Assembly: GCF_006094695.1 (NCBI RefSeq)
Contig: NZ_CP035103.1
Span: 434,001 to 498,000, forward strand
Direction of reading: 5' to 3'
Source of the DNA: Kocuria rosea
GTDB taxonomy: Bacteria > Actinomycetota > Actinomycetes > Actinomycetales > Micrococcaceae
Length of the DNA: 64,000 nucleotides
Shown here: one piece after another, positions 24,444-32,212 of the stretch
How positions within the stretch are numbered: the stretch's first letter is position 1
Layout of the letters: the number at the start of each line of letters is the position of its first letter
The notes under the pieces: model-generated
Seen by the model: the letters and a program-made list of their open reading frames with translations, nothing else
Database searches by the model: none
Told to the model about the DNA's origin: nothing
Program-made: the position numbers and the translations under genes

Positions 24444-25721
24444 ATGGCACTGACGATCAATAACGCGAGGATTTTCGACGGCACCACTATGAGCGCCCAT
24501 GACACGGTGCGCGTGGTGGACGGGCGCATCGAAGCTGTGGGAGGGCCCGAACTGGTGGCCGCCGGGGACATCGTGGTGGAGGCAGGTGGGGCCACCCTGC
24601 TGCCCGGGCTCATCGATGCGCACCTGCACCTGCTGCCCGGGACCGCCCACCAGGCGGTGACGTTCGGGGTGACCACCGGGATCGACCAGTTCAGCAAACC
24701 TGAGGTGATCACCCCGGTCCTGGCCCGCAACCACCGACCGGAGGTGGCGCAGATCAGGACCTCGAGCATCGGGGCGACCGCCCCAGGTGGGCATCCCACG
24801 ATGGCCTACGCACCCTTTCCCTACGTCACCGGACCCAAGGACGCCGCGGCCTTCGTCGCCGACCGCAGGGGAGAGGGTGCGACCCATCTGAAGGTCTTCT
24901 ACGACGACGGCTCGACCGCCCCGATGCGCATGCCCTCCTTGGATCTGCCCACGGTGGCCGCCCTGGTCCGGGCCGCCCACACGGGCGGGATGCTGGTGGT
25001 CGCCCACGTCACCAGTGCCGCGGCTGCCGTCGACGTCGTGGCCCAGGGCGTCGACGTCCTCGCCCACGTGCCGTTCGAGCCGTTGAGCGAGGCCCAGCTG
25101 GAGGTCTTGGCCGCATCCCGGGTACCGGTGATCGCCACACTGGGCATCGCCGACGGCTTCCCGGGCCCGGACGGCACCATGCCGCTACTGGGTCAGTCGC
25201 GCCTGGCTTCGCGCCTGGGACCGGGATGGACCGGGATGCTCCAGCGCCAGGGGAAGCGGTGGATGCCCCCAGGGGCGCCCGACTTCGCCGCCGCCAGGCG
25301 CAACGTGGGGGCACTGCACGCCCGGGGGGTGCCGATCCTGGCCGGCACCGATGCCCCCAACCCGGGTCTGGTCCACGGGGCGAGCCTGCACCGGGAACTC
25401 CAGCATCTCGTGGCCGCCGGGCTGAGCCCGCTGGACGCACTGGCCGCGGCGACCTCCGGCCCGGCGGCCGCCTTCGGCCTTCAGGACCGCGGGGTGATCC
25501 GCCCGGGGGCACGGGCCGATCTCGTCCTCGTGGCCGGGCGCCCGGATGAAGGCATCACCGCCACCCAGGACATCACCGCCGTATGGAAACAGGGTGTGGC
25601 AGTGGATCTGGACGGGTATCGGGGCAGCCTTGAGGAGGAGACCGACCTGGTGGCACTGCAGGCCACCAACGAGAAGATCATCGCCGCCATCCACCAGGTG
25701 TGGCCGCAGTTCACCTCCTGA
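24444..25721 (+). CDS. Metal-dependent amidohydrolase (imidazolonepropionase-like)
   Basis: This 425-aa protein of the amidohydrolase superfamily has a beta-sandwich start (NNARIFDG...VRVVDGRIEAVGG) and the HxH metal motif DAHLHL. Further ligands are a Lys region (THLKVFYDDGS), His in VVAHVTS and DVLAHVPFE, and the Asp of LAGTDAP. The C-terminus GVIRPGARADLVLVAGRP is typical. It hydrolyses a C-N or similar bond; the substrate is unknown. No signal peptide is visible. An alternative GTG start lies three codons upstream (24435). It is controlled by the divergent MerR protein, so its substrate may relate to a drug or toxic amide (inference). Confidence 0.88.
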   Translation: MALTINNARIFDGTTMSAHDTVRVVDGRIEAVGGPELVAAGDIVVEAGGATLLPGLIDAHLHLLPGTAHQAVTFGVTTGIDQFSKPEVITPVLARNHRPEVAQIRTSSIGATAPGGHPTMAYAPFPYVTGPKDAAAFVADRRGEGATHLKVFYDDGSTAPMRMPSLDLPTVAALVRAAHTGGMLVVAHVTSAAAAVDVVAQGVDVLAHVPFEPLSEAQLEVLAASRVPVIATLGIADGFPGPDGTMPLLGQSRLASRLGPGWTGMLQRQGKRWMPPGAPDFAAARRNVGALHARGVPILAGTDAPNPGLVHGASLHRELQHLVAAGLSPLDALAAATSGPAAAFGLQDRGVIRPGARADLVLVAGRPDEGITATQDITAVWKQGVAVDLDGYRGSLEEETDLVALQATNEKIIAAIHQVWPQFTS

Positions 25722-25825
25722 CCGCGGCACTCGACCAGCCCCAGCGGACCGATCGAGAAACCGCCGATGAACCCCGTTGCAGTTGGGGTTCCTTTTGGGG
25801 CAGCTGTTATTCCGTGGGGCAGGTT

Positions 25826-26335
25826 CTAGGGGATCTGGGCTGCGGCGGTGTCGCGGGTTTCTGCGGCGGGGTCGCTGTCCTGCCACTGGTTGAGCCGCTC
25901 GGCGTCGCACTCGTCGCGGGAGGCGCTGGTCTCGTCGAGGCGCTGAATGGTCAGGCATCCCTCGTCCTCGCCCTGGGGGCCGAGGAGGTGCCAGATGCGG
26001 GCTTCGCCGTCGACGACGATGGCCGCTTTGATGGCGGTGTGGTCCGGGAAGAAGCTGTTGGCGGTCTTGTTGGTGTAGTCACCGGCGAGGATCAGGGTCC
26101 GATCGCCGCAGCTCAGCTTCAAGTTGTCGGGTGCTGTGGTGATGTCCTCGGTCTGTCCTGGGTCCTTGCCGGCTTCTGAGATGGTGCACCCGGGATCGGG
26201 GGTAGTCGCGGTGGGCGTGACCTGGGAAAGGGGTTCTGGTCTGTCTTGGAGCAGCAGGTTGTCCTCGCACCCGGTGAGGGCCAGGGAGGTGATAGCGGCA
26301 ACGGCGAGGCTGAGGACACGGGTGGATCGCTGCAC
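25826..26335 (-). CDS. Putative secreted lipoprotein, copy A
   Basis: This 169-aa protein starts with GTG preceded by AAGGAG 8 bases upstream. A signal peptide (VLSLAVAAITSLALTGC) ends in the lipobox LTGC, so residue C23 should be lipidated at the outer membrane face. The mature part has four more cysteines and a compact domain with LAGDYTNKTANSFFPDHTAIKAAIVVDGEARIWHL (within about 85-120). No family was recognised. A 54-aa membrane protein gene precedes it on the same strand. Copy B of the pair is broken. Confidence 0.75.
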   Translation of the reverse strand: MQRSTRVLSLAVAAITSLALTGCEDNLLLQDRPEPLSQVTPTATTPDPGCTISEAGKDPGQTEDITTAPDNLKLSCGDRTLILAGDYTNKTANSFFPDHTAIKAAIVVDGEARIWHLLGPQGEDEGCLTIQRLDETSASRDECDAERLNQWQDSDPAAETRDTAAAQIP

Positions 26336-26398
26336 GGCGGGGGCTCCTTGGCAAATCGAGGAAAGGGTGCTGGTCTCCGACCGGGACGGTGCTGGGGG

Positions 26399-26563
26399 CT
26401 ATGGCTGCCAGCTGCCGGTGCGGTCGCCGTGCTTGTGGACGTAGTCCTTGATGCCGGCGGTGACGCCCTTGCGCACCACCCAATAGAGCAGCCACAAGGT
26501 GATGACGACCATGAGCAACCAGATGAACAGTCCGAGGAATGCCCCGAAGCTAGCGACGTCCAT
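26399..26563 (-). CDS. Small membrane protein, 54 aa, copy A
   Basis: The gene is short but clear: AGGAGG lies 8 bases before the ATG, and the product MDVASFGAFLGLFIWLLMVV and on has one long or two tight membrane segments (about 6-30), then a basic tail RKGVTAGIKDYVHKHGDRTGSWQP. It has a near-identical partner at 45533-45697, with mostly conservative changes (A to G, VV to AF, V to A), which supports real coding. It lies 63 bp upstream of the lipoprotein and is probably in one operon with it. Function unknown. Confidence 0.7.
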   Translation of the reverse strand: MDVASFGAFLGLFIWLLMVVITLWLLYWVVRKGVTAGIKDYVHKHGDRTGSWQP

Positions 26564-26720
26564 CACGAGGAACCTCCTGGAGTAGGTCTGTCCACGCTAT
26601 CGAGGAACGGCTCCGTACTTTGCACCCCGCCCATACCGTGCGTGTCGGCCGGTCACCCCGTGTTCCAGGCGTCGTGCGACTGCATCACATCCCGGTGCCG
26701 TGTTTCATCAAGGGTTGCCG

Positions 26721-27359
26721 TCACGGGCGGCGTACGGCGGCCAGATGGCATTCGGGGAATCGGTGTAGTGAATCAGGCTGGCTCATTGTGCGCCAGGCTT
26801 CATGGAACCTGGCCTGGGCTAGTCGCTTACTCATCTCATCGGGGTGCCAACGCCATGCCGGTGCGACTGCATGGTCGAACGGTGCGACCGGCTGTCCATC
26901 GTTATCGTTGGTCTGGAAGGCCAGCAGGACCACGCCGCCAGCCGGCATGGGCTTCGCCCACGAGTCGAGCACACCAACCAGCAGGTGGGGGTCGATGTGG
27001 ATCAGGCTGAACCGGGCCAAAACGCCCTGGAGAGGAACCTGCTGATTGGTCAGCTCCGGTGAGCCGCTCAGGTCGGCATCCCCTGGGCGGAAGGGCACAT
27101 CGGGGTGCGACCGCTGAGCAACGTTGAGCATGGCGTGCGATGGGTCGATCCCCACCACCCTCAGGCCGCGGGAAGCGAGCTCAGCCGTGACGTGGCCGGT
27201 CCCGCAGCCGATGTCCAGGACCTGGCCATCGCCCGGGGAGTCCAAAACCATGTCCGCGAAGGCGGCGACCGCGTGCCGTTCCAGGGGTGTCTGGAAGGGA
27301 TCCGGGAAGGCGAGTTCGTACTGCTCCGCCAGTTCGTCATATCCAGGCTGAGTCTCCAC
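26721..27359 (-). CDS. SAM-dependent methyltransferase, class I
   Basis: This 212-aa protein has the Rossmann-like methyltransferase fold. Motif I is VLDIGCGTGHVTAELA (about 45-60), followed by VVGIDPSHAMLNVA (acidic loop) and FRPGDADLSG. The later segment ARFSLIHIDPHLLVGVLDSWAKPMPAGGVVLLAFQ matches motifs IV-VI of the small UbiE/Tam-type group. The methylated substrate is not predictable. The stop codon lies 5 bp beyond duplicated block A. Confidence 0.88.
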   Translation of the reverse strand: METQPGYDELAEQYELAFPDPFQTPLERHAVAAFADMVLDSPGDGQVLDIGCGTGHVTAELASRGLRVVGIDPSHAMLNVAQRSHPDVPFRPGDADLSGSPELTNQQVPLQGVLARFSLIHIDPHLLVGVLDSWAKPMPAGGVVLLAFQTNDNDGQPVAPFDHAVAPAWRWHPDEMSKRLAQARFHEAWRTMSQPDSLHRFPECHLAAVRRP

Positions 27360-27529
27360 GCTGGCCAGGCTCCCACACCACCAGGCTCACCGTCCGCCAC
27401 GCGAACATACAGGGCCGCGGATCGACGACCCCTCATAGGTGCTGGCCACATTGGATTGTCGGCGGCATCGTGTCTGCCCCCCCGCCGTACGCTCGATCAC
27501 GGAAGCAAACAACGACGTGAGGAGCTTAC

Positions 27530-28141
27530 GTGGAGCCCCAGTACACCCCAGCCTGGATCCCGTGGTCCAACGACGATGGCGTGCCGGGCTCGATGCGACG
27601 ACTCATCACGTTGCTGGGCAACAGGACCGACGTCACCGTGGTCTCCAACCAGTCCAACAGCTTCCGGGCCGCCGCTGAAGACGGATTGGCCGTGGCCGGA
27701 AAGCGGGGACACACCCTCACCCCGCGGTCTCGCGCCGCGGCGCCGAGCCAGCCGATCGTGGTGGCGCTGTGGCCACTGCTGGAGGCGATGTGCCTAGCCC
27801 ATCGCATCACCCCTGCGGGCGGGACGCTCATTGCTCTGCAATGGGGGGACGCCGAACAAGTGGTGCCCGGCTGGGCGAAGGCGTGCGGAGCAGCGAACCT
27901 ACGCACCGACGAGCAGACCCCACCTCCGGCACCCGAGTTGGAGGAAGGCTTCGACCTGATCAGCTATGAGGGCAACAACGGCTGGACCCGCGGGTTCGGC
28001 GCCGACCACGCCATTCGCGAGCTGCGGGGCCTCAAGCAGCGCGACGATTTCGACCTGCCAACTCTTCAGGGGGCCATGATCCTGCGGGGGCACCGAGCGG
28101 AGGCGATCAAACGGCTCGAGGGACTGGCCGCCAAGGTGTAA
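27530..28141 (+). CDS. Conserved hypothetical protein, 203 aa
   Basis: The GTG start has GAGGAG 6 bases upstream. The protein is soluble with no signal. Segments such as LLGNRTDVTVVSNQSNSFR and IVVALWPLLEAMCLAHRI suggest an alpha/beta fold, and the late FDLISYEGNNGWTRGFGADHAIRELRGL is distinctive. No family was recognised with confidence; similar proteins seem to be confined to Micrococcaceae-type actinobacteria (recollection). It stands alone, divergent from the methyltransferase. Confidence 0.65.
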   Translation: MEPQYTPAWIPWSNDDGVPGSMRRLITLLGNRTDVTVVSNQSNSFRAAAEDGLAVAGKRGHTLTPRSRAAAPSQPIVVALWPLLEAMCLAHRITPAGGTLIALQWGDAEQVVPGWAKACGAANLRTDEQTPPPAPELEEGFDLISYEGNNGWTRGFGADHAIRELRGLKQRDDFDLPTLQGAMILRGHRAEAIKRLEGLAAKV

Positions 28142-28276
28142 GCGCAGATCCCCTGCATGCAGGAAGTGGCCGACCGCAGGAGGGGACCAGTTGAAACACC
28201 AGATGTGTGGATGGACGACTTTATTCGGCCCCGGCATCGTGTGGGATGAACAGCGGCACCTCGGAAGGAGAACTGG

Positions 28277-28516
28277 ATGCCGGCGCCTCAGGATTGGCCA
28301 CAACGGGCGTGGTGGTCTGTGCTGCTCCTTCAGACCGTCGCCATCTTCTTCATTCTGATGGTGCTGCGGCACTTCGGCCTCGCCGCCGCGATCATCTTCG
28401 GCGCCGTCGTGGTGGTTTTCGAGATCTGGTGGCAGCTCGGCCCGTTCTGGACCAAGGAGCACCGGCTGCAGATCCGGCGACGGACGTTGGAGCGCATCGA
28501 CGAACCCGAAAAGTAG
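28277..28516 (+). CDS. Small membrane protein, 79 aa
   Basis: An AAGGAG site precedes the ATG. The product has two hydrophobic helices (about 12-30 and 34-52: SVLLLQTVAIFFILMVL and LAAAIIFGAVVVVFEIWW) and a charged C-terminal tail (KEHRLQIRRRTLERIDEPEK). It lies 135 bp after the 203-aa gene. Function unknown. Confidence 0.6.
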   Translation: MPAPQDWPQRAWWSVLLLQTVAIFFILMVLRHFGLAAAIIFGAVVVVFEIWWQLGPFWTKEHRLQIRRRTLERIDEPEK

Positions 28517-28634
28517 ACCGACCCAGACGGGAACCTCCAGAGGCTCACCACCCCCAGGCTCGACAGGATGGTTGGGACTCCGGTGGTTGGCATTATTGGA
28601 CAGACCGATGTCCTCTGTCCGTGTCTCCGCCCCC

Positions 28635-28655
28635 GCTTTACATATGGCGGATTAG
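28635..28655 (+). repeat. Dispersed repeat, copy 2
   Basis: GCTTTACATATGGC matches the other four copies exactly; the following bases (GGATTAGTGG) differ from the CCCGG(T/C)TA(G/C)CGG version but keep the TTA-G-GG outline. Shortest and most diverged copy. Confidence 0.55.
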
Positions 28656-28867
28656 TGGTCGGGCTTTGCAAAAGCGATATTGGCCTTGGTGAGGGCGACA
28701 CGCTCGTCATCACTGTCCTGGACCGTCTGGTGAGCTCGACGCAGAACCAGCGGCACACCAAGGCGTTTGGCTGACCGGGGGTTACTTCACTATTGAGCCT
28801 GACTGGCGTCTGCCGCGCGCTGGTCCCCAGGTCGTTGTCTGCGGCTTCGTCGCCGCCGAAATGGATG

Positions 28868-28908
28868 TGCCGCGGGGTCAGCGACGAAAAGTCGCTGACC
28901 CCGCGGCA
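28868..28908. terminator. Perfect 18-bp hairpin terminator
   Basis: Arms 28868-28885 and 28891-28908 are exact complements with a 5-base loop GAAAA. The hairpin lies 53 bp past the uspA stop and serves either strand. Confidence 0.75.
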
Positions 28909-28960
28909 CTAGTAATACGGGCGGTGGCTGCCCGGTGTTGCTCGGCGTCTCGGGCGCCGG

Positions 28961-29404
28961 TCAGGTGGTGCGGACGATGAACACCGAGCACGGGGCGTGG
29001 TGGGCGACCTTGTTCGGCACGGAGCCGAGGAGGAATCGTTTGACCCCGGCCATGCCTTTGTTGCCGACCACGATGATGTCGGCCTGGCGTTTTTCGGCGA
29101 CTCGCAGGATGGCCTCCGCTGGATCCCCTTCCTGGGCGATGGTTTCCACGGAGATGTCAGACTGCCCGAGCGAGTCCACGGCCGTGGTGAGTACCTTCTC
29201 GGCTTCGGTCCGCTGGGCGGATCGCCAGTGCTTGGGTGCGGGCATGTCGCGGGCGTGTTCGCCGAGTTTCGTGTCGGCGAGGCTGGGGAACGCGGTGAGG
29301 ATCAGCAGCTTGGCATCGAGGTTCGCGGCGAGGCCGGCCGCTTCGGTCACGGCAAGGGACGCGGTCTCGGACCCGTCGGTGCCGACGAGGATCAGCTCGG
29401 TCAT
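28961..29404 (-). CDS. Universal stress protein, UspA family
   Basis: This 147-aa single-domain USP opens with ILVGTDGSETASLA and closes with the ATP-binding signature GNKGMAGVKRFLLGSVPNKV, which fits the G-2x-G-9x-G(S/T) pattern of ATP-binding members. Such proteins protect under stress or starvation; partners are unknown. It lies 35 bp downstream of the AGCS symporter on the same strand and may be cotranscribed. Confidence 0.93.
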   Translation of the reverse strand: MTELILVGTDGSETASLAVTEAAGLAANLDAKLLILTAFPSLADTKLGEHARDMPAPKHWRSAQRTEAEKVLTTAVDSLGQSDISVETIAQEGDPAEAILRVAEKRQADIIVVGNKGMAGVKRFLLGSVPNKVAHHAPCSVFIVRTT

Positions 29405-29439
29405 GGGAAGCCTTTCATGTGGTTGGGGGGCGTGTGACG

Positions 29440-30903
29440 TCAGTGGTGGGCGCGCCGGGCCGTGGCATCAGCGGTCAGGTTGAGGTCTTCCCAGAAGGTG
29501 GCGTGCTTGATGCCCAGCGTGGTCGGATTGAACACCGGGTCGAGGCCGGCCTTGCGCTGCCGGTCGTAGTCCTTGAGGGTCTTGATGGCGATTCCGGACA
29601 CGAAGATCAGTGCGGTGAAGTTGAGGATGCCCAGCGCGCCGTAGCCGATGTCGGCGGTGGCCCACACCAGGCCGGCGTCGGAGATCGTGCTGTAGAAGGT
29701 CACGGCGAGGATGGCGACCTCGAGGATCCGCACGAGGACGGGGTTGCGGTGTCCGACGAGGTAGGCCAGGTTGGCCTCGGCGATGAAGTAGAAGGCCACG
29801 ATCGTGGTGAGGGCGAACAGTGCGATGGCGATGGCGATAAAGGGGCCGGCTGCCGGCTGCCACACGGTGGCGACGGCTTCCTGGGTGAAGTTGGGGCCGG
29901 CGGCCACACCGGGCAGGTTGGTGGTGATCTCGGTGCCGTCGGCGGTGATCACGTTGTACTTGCCGGTCACCACGAGCATCAGGCCGGTGGCCATGCAGAT
30001 GCCCAGGGTGTCGATGTAGATGGAGAACGCCTGCACCAGTCCCTGCTTGGCGGGGTGGGACACGTCGGCGGCACCGGCGGCGTAAGTGCCCTCACCCACA
30101 CCGGCGACGTTGGAGAACAGGGCTCGGCGCACGCCCCAGGCGATGGCCGCGCCGATGATCCCGCCGTAGACGGAGTGGGCGCCGAAGGCGCTGCTGAAGA
30201 TCAGGCCGATGGCGGCGGGCACTGCGGTGATGTTGAAGGCCAGCACGAGCACGGTCATGAGGATGTAGCCGGCGGCCATGATGGGGACGGCAACGTTGAC
30301 GAACTTCAGGACGCGCCGGCGCCCACCCCAGATGATGACCCCGAGGACGGCGGTGACGACGAGCCCGGTCACCCAGGTCGGCACACCCAGCCCGAACTCC
30401 GCGGCGACACCGATGTTGGTGGCCTGCACGCCCGGGGCCAGCAGGGTGTAAAGAGTCAGCGCAGTCACGGCGGCGACCACCCCGAGCCAGCGCTTCTGGG
30501 TGATTTTTTCGAGGTAGTAGGGGACACCGCCCTGCAGCTCCCCGTCGATCCGTTGCTTGTAGATCTGGGCGAGGGTCGACTCCACGAAGGCGGTCGCGCC
30601 GCCGAAGAAGGCCATCACCGCCATCCAGAACAGCGCCCCGGGGCCGCCGAAGCCGATGGCGGTGGCCACACCGGCGATGTTGCCGACACCGACGCGGTTG
30701 CCGATCGTCAGCGACAGGGCCTGGAACGGTGTCAGGCCGCCTTCGTGGTCCTTCCCGTCGCCTTTGAGCTGCCGGATCATGTCCTTGAACAGCCGGACCT
30801 GCAGAAAGCGGGTGCGCACCGTCAGGTACACCCCGATGGGCATGGCCATGAAAAGCATGATCAGCCACAGCTTGTCGCCGATCGCGTAGATCTGGTCAAC
30901 CAT
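29440..30903 (-). CDS. Sodium:alanine/glycine symporter, AGCS family
   Basis: This 487-aa membrane transporter has about 11 hydrophobic segments. The family signature region reads LTPFQALSLTIGNRVGVGNIAGVATAI (within residues 57-85). It couples Na+ entry to uptake of alanine, glycine or a related small amino acid. The ATG at 30903 has GAGGAG 6 bases upstream and starts MVDQIYAIGDKLW; a longer in-frame start lacks support. Divergent from the GntR gene, with the palindrome TGTGATCACA 84 bp upstream, so it is probably under that regulator together with the amine oxidase operon. Confidence 0.92.
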   Translation of the reverse strand: MVDQIYAIGDKLWLIMLFMAMPIGVYLTVRTRFLQVRLFKDMIRQLKGDGKDHEGGLTPFQALSLTIGNRVGVGNIAGVATAIGFGGPGALFWMAVMAFFGGATAFVESTLAQIYKQRIDGELQGGVPYYLEKITQKRWLGVVAAVTALTLYTLLAPGVQATNIGVAAEFGLGVPTWVTGLVVTAVLGVIIWGGRRRVLKFVNVAVPIMAAGYILMTVLVLAFNITAVPAAIGLIFSSAFGAHSVYGGIIGAAIAWGVRRALFSNVAGVGEGTYAAGAADVSHPAKQGLVQAFSIYIDTLGICMATGLMLVVTGKYNVITADGTEITTNLPGVAAGPNFTQEAVATVWQPAAGPFIAIAIALFALTTIVAFYFIAEANLAYLVGHRNPVLVRILEVAILAVTFYSTISDAGLVWATADIGYGALGILNFTALIFVSGIAIKTLKDYDRQRKAGLDPVFNPTTLGIKHATFWEDLNLTADATARRAHH

Positions 30904-30986
30904 CGTTGACTCCTCACAAGGTCGATAGGTGCACGACGACGGACATGGCGGCAAGTGTGTCGCACATCACTGGCCATACTGTAATT

Positions 30987-30996
30987 TGTGATCACA
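30987..30996. promoter_or_regulatory. GntR operator TGTGATCACA, site 1
   Basis: A perfect 10-bp palindrome in the divergent region between the symporter and gntR. The identical palindrome occurs at 31973-31982 in front of the amine oxidase operon. FadR-subfamily GntR proteins bind short palindromes of this kind. Confidence 0.6.
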
Positions 30997-31137
30997 GATC
31001 AAACAAGAGGAAGAGGTTAACTTGTCGTTACGGTCGCCAGGCGCATCGATGGGAGCACACCCTTCTCGTGGAGGGGAGAGCTTCCGTCCACCCGGCAGAG
31101 AGGCCGCAGGGCAAGCCGTTGCGGGGCGGGTCATAGA

Positions 31138-31830
31138 ATGAGCCCCATGGCGTTGCATAAGCTCGAGCCCAGCATCCTGGTGGCGGATCAGGTCTTCGAG
31201 GCGATCCATGACGGGATCATGAACGGGGACCTGCCCGCCGGCCATCGGTTGCTGATCCGTGATCTGGCCGCCGAGCTGGGTACCAGCGTGATGCCGGTGC
31301 GCGAGGCCATTCGACGTCTGGAAGAGGCAGGGTTGGCCGAGAAGGTGCCCTACAAGGGTGCTGTGGTCAAAGGCCTCACGCTGGAGGAGCTGCTGCACGT
31401 CTACGACGTGCGCCGGGTGCTCGAGGTGGAAGCGGCGCGACTGGGTGCGTCCCAGGTGACCGCCGATCAGGTGGAGCAGATGCGCCAGCAGTACCGGGCC
31501 ATGCTCCAGGCCCTGGAGGAGCAGCGCGTGGCCGACATGCTCGACCACGATGAGCAGCTGCTGAGCATCCTGTACTCCGCCGCCGGCAACCCGGTGCTGC
31601 TGGAAATGGTGCGTGGACTGTGGCGACGCTGCCGGCCGTACAAGATCGTCGGAGCGCGCAACACCCTGGACTCCGGTGACCCCGCGGTGCTCTCGATGTT
31701 CCAGGAGCAGCTCATTGACGCCGCAGCACACCACGATGCCGCTGCGGCCGCACGGATCAACACCGAGTCCCTGCTCAGCGCCACCGATCGCATCCGCCAG
31801 GCTTTGCCCAGCCCCGCGCCAGCGCACTGA
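31138..31830 (+). CDS. GntR-family regulator, FadR/FCD subfamily
   Basis: This 230-aa regulator has an N-terminal winged helix (residues 15-75: VFEAIHDGIMNGDLPAGHRL, then LGTSVMPVREAIRRLEEAGL) and an all-helical FCD effector domain (about 90-220) with a metal-binding pattern DxxxH (EEQRVADMLDHDEQLL). Such proteins repress catabolic genes until a small acid or amine binds. An ATG three codons in (31147) is an alternative start; neither has a good ribosome site, so the mRNA may be leaderless. Neighbours and operator copies point to control of the symporter and the downstream operon. Confidence 0.9.
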   Translation: MSPMALHKLEPSILVADQVFEAIHDGIMNGDLPAGHRLLIRDLAAELGTSVMPVREAIRRLEEAGLAEKVPYKGAVVKGLTLEELLHVYDVRRVLEVEAARLGASQVTADQVEQMRQQYRAMLQALEEQRVADMLDHDEQLLSILYSAAGNPVLLEMVRGLWRRCRPYKIVGARNTLDSGDPAVLSMFQEQLIDAAAHHDAAAAARINTESLLSATDRIRQALPSPAPAH

Positions 31831-31847
31831 GCCGCCACTGATTACCC

Positions 31848-31887
31848 AGGGCCCGCGCCGATGAGCTTGCTCCTCGGCGCGGGCCCT
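31848..31887 (+). terminator. 14-bp hairpin after gntR
   Basis: AGGGCCCGCGCCGA (31848-31861) pairs exactly with 31874-31887 around a 12-base loop. It starts 18 bp past the gntR stop and separates the regulator from the next operon. Confidence 0.7.
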
Positions 31888-31972
31888 GCCCTTGCCCCTA
31901 CCACAGTCACGGGAACGCCTGTTGCCTGTGGAGGATCTCCTTGGGGACCTCGTCATCGCCTCTTGTGTGATG

Positions 31973-31982
31973 TGTGATCACA
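31973..31982. promoter_or_regulatory. GntR operator TGTGATCACA, site 2
   Basis: Exact copy of site 1, about 230 bp upstream of the amine oxidase start, in the 382-bp gap 31831-32212 that contains no other recognisable gene. Confidence 0.6.
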
Positions 31983-32212
31983 TTCTATGGTGTAGGGAGA
32001 TCTGCACCACATTGAGCCGAACCTCGGCTCTGGGACAGATCCGCGGCAAGCAGAAGAGTCGTGGGCGTCTCCCAGGTTCTGCCTGGACCACGCGTCCAGG
32101 GCAAACAGGGACGCCCGGTGGGTGCCCGCATCCTTCCTCGCAAGCCCCTCACGTCCCTCGTCCGCGCAGGTGGTGAACCTGTGCGCGAGGCGGTAGAACG
32201 AAAGGCAGTCCC

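Larger units (their letters stand above)
25785..26716. repeat. Duplicated block A (about 930 bp)
   Basis: This stretch, with the lipoprotein and 54-aa membrane protein genes, is repeated at 44918-45850 in the same orientation. Similarity starts at GGGGTTCCTTTTGGGGCAG and ends at TTTCATCAAGGGTT. Outside these points the flanks are unrelated. The copies have diverged by substitutions and small indels, so the duplication is not recent. Confidence 0.85.
28517..28960. other. Intergenic region with repeat copy 2 and terminator
   Basis: These 444 bp between two convergent genes hold no gene with credible signals. They contain a divergent copy of the dispersed repeat and the long hairpin at 28868-28908. 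Confidence 0.5.
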
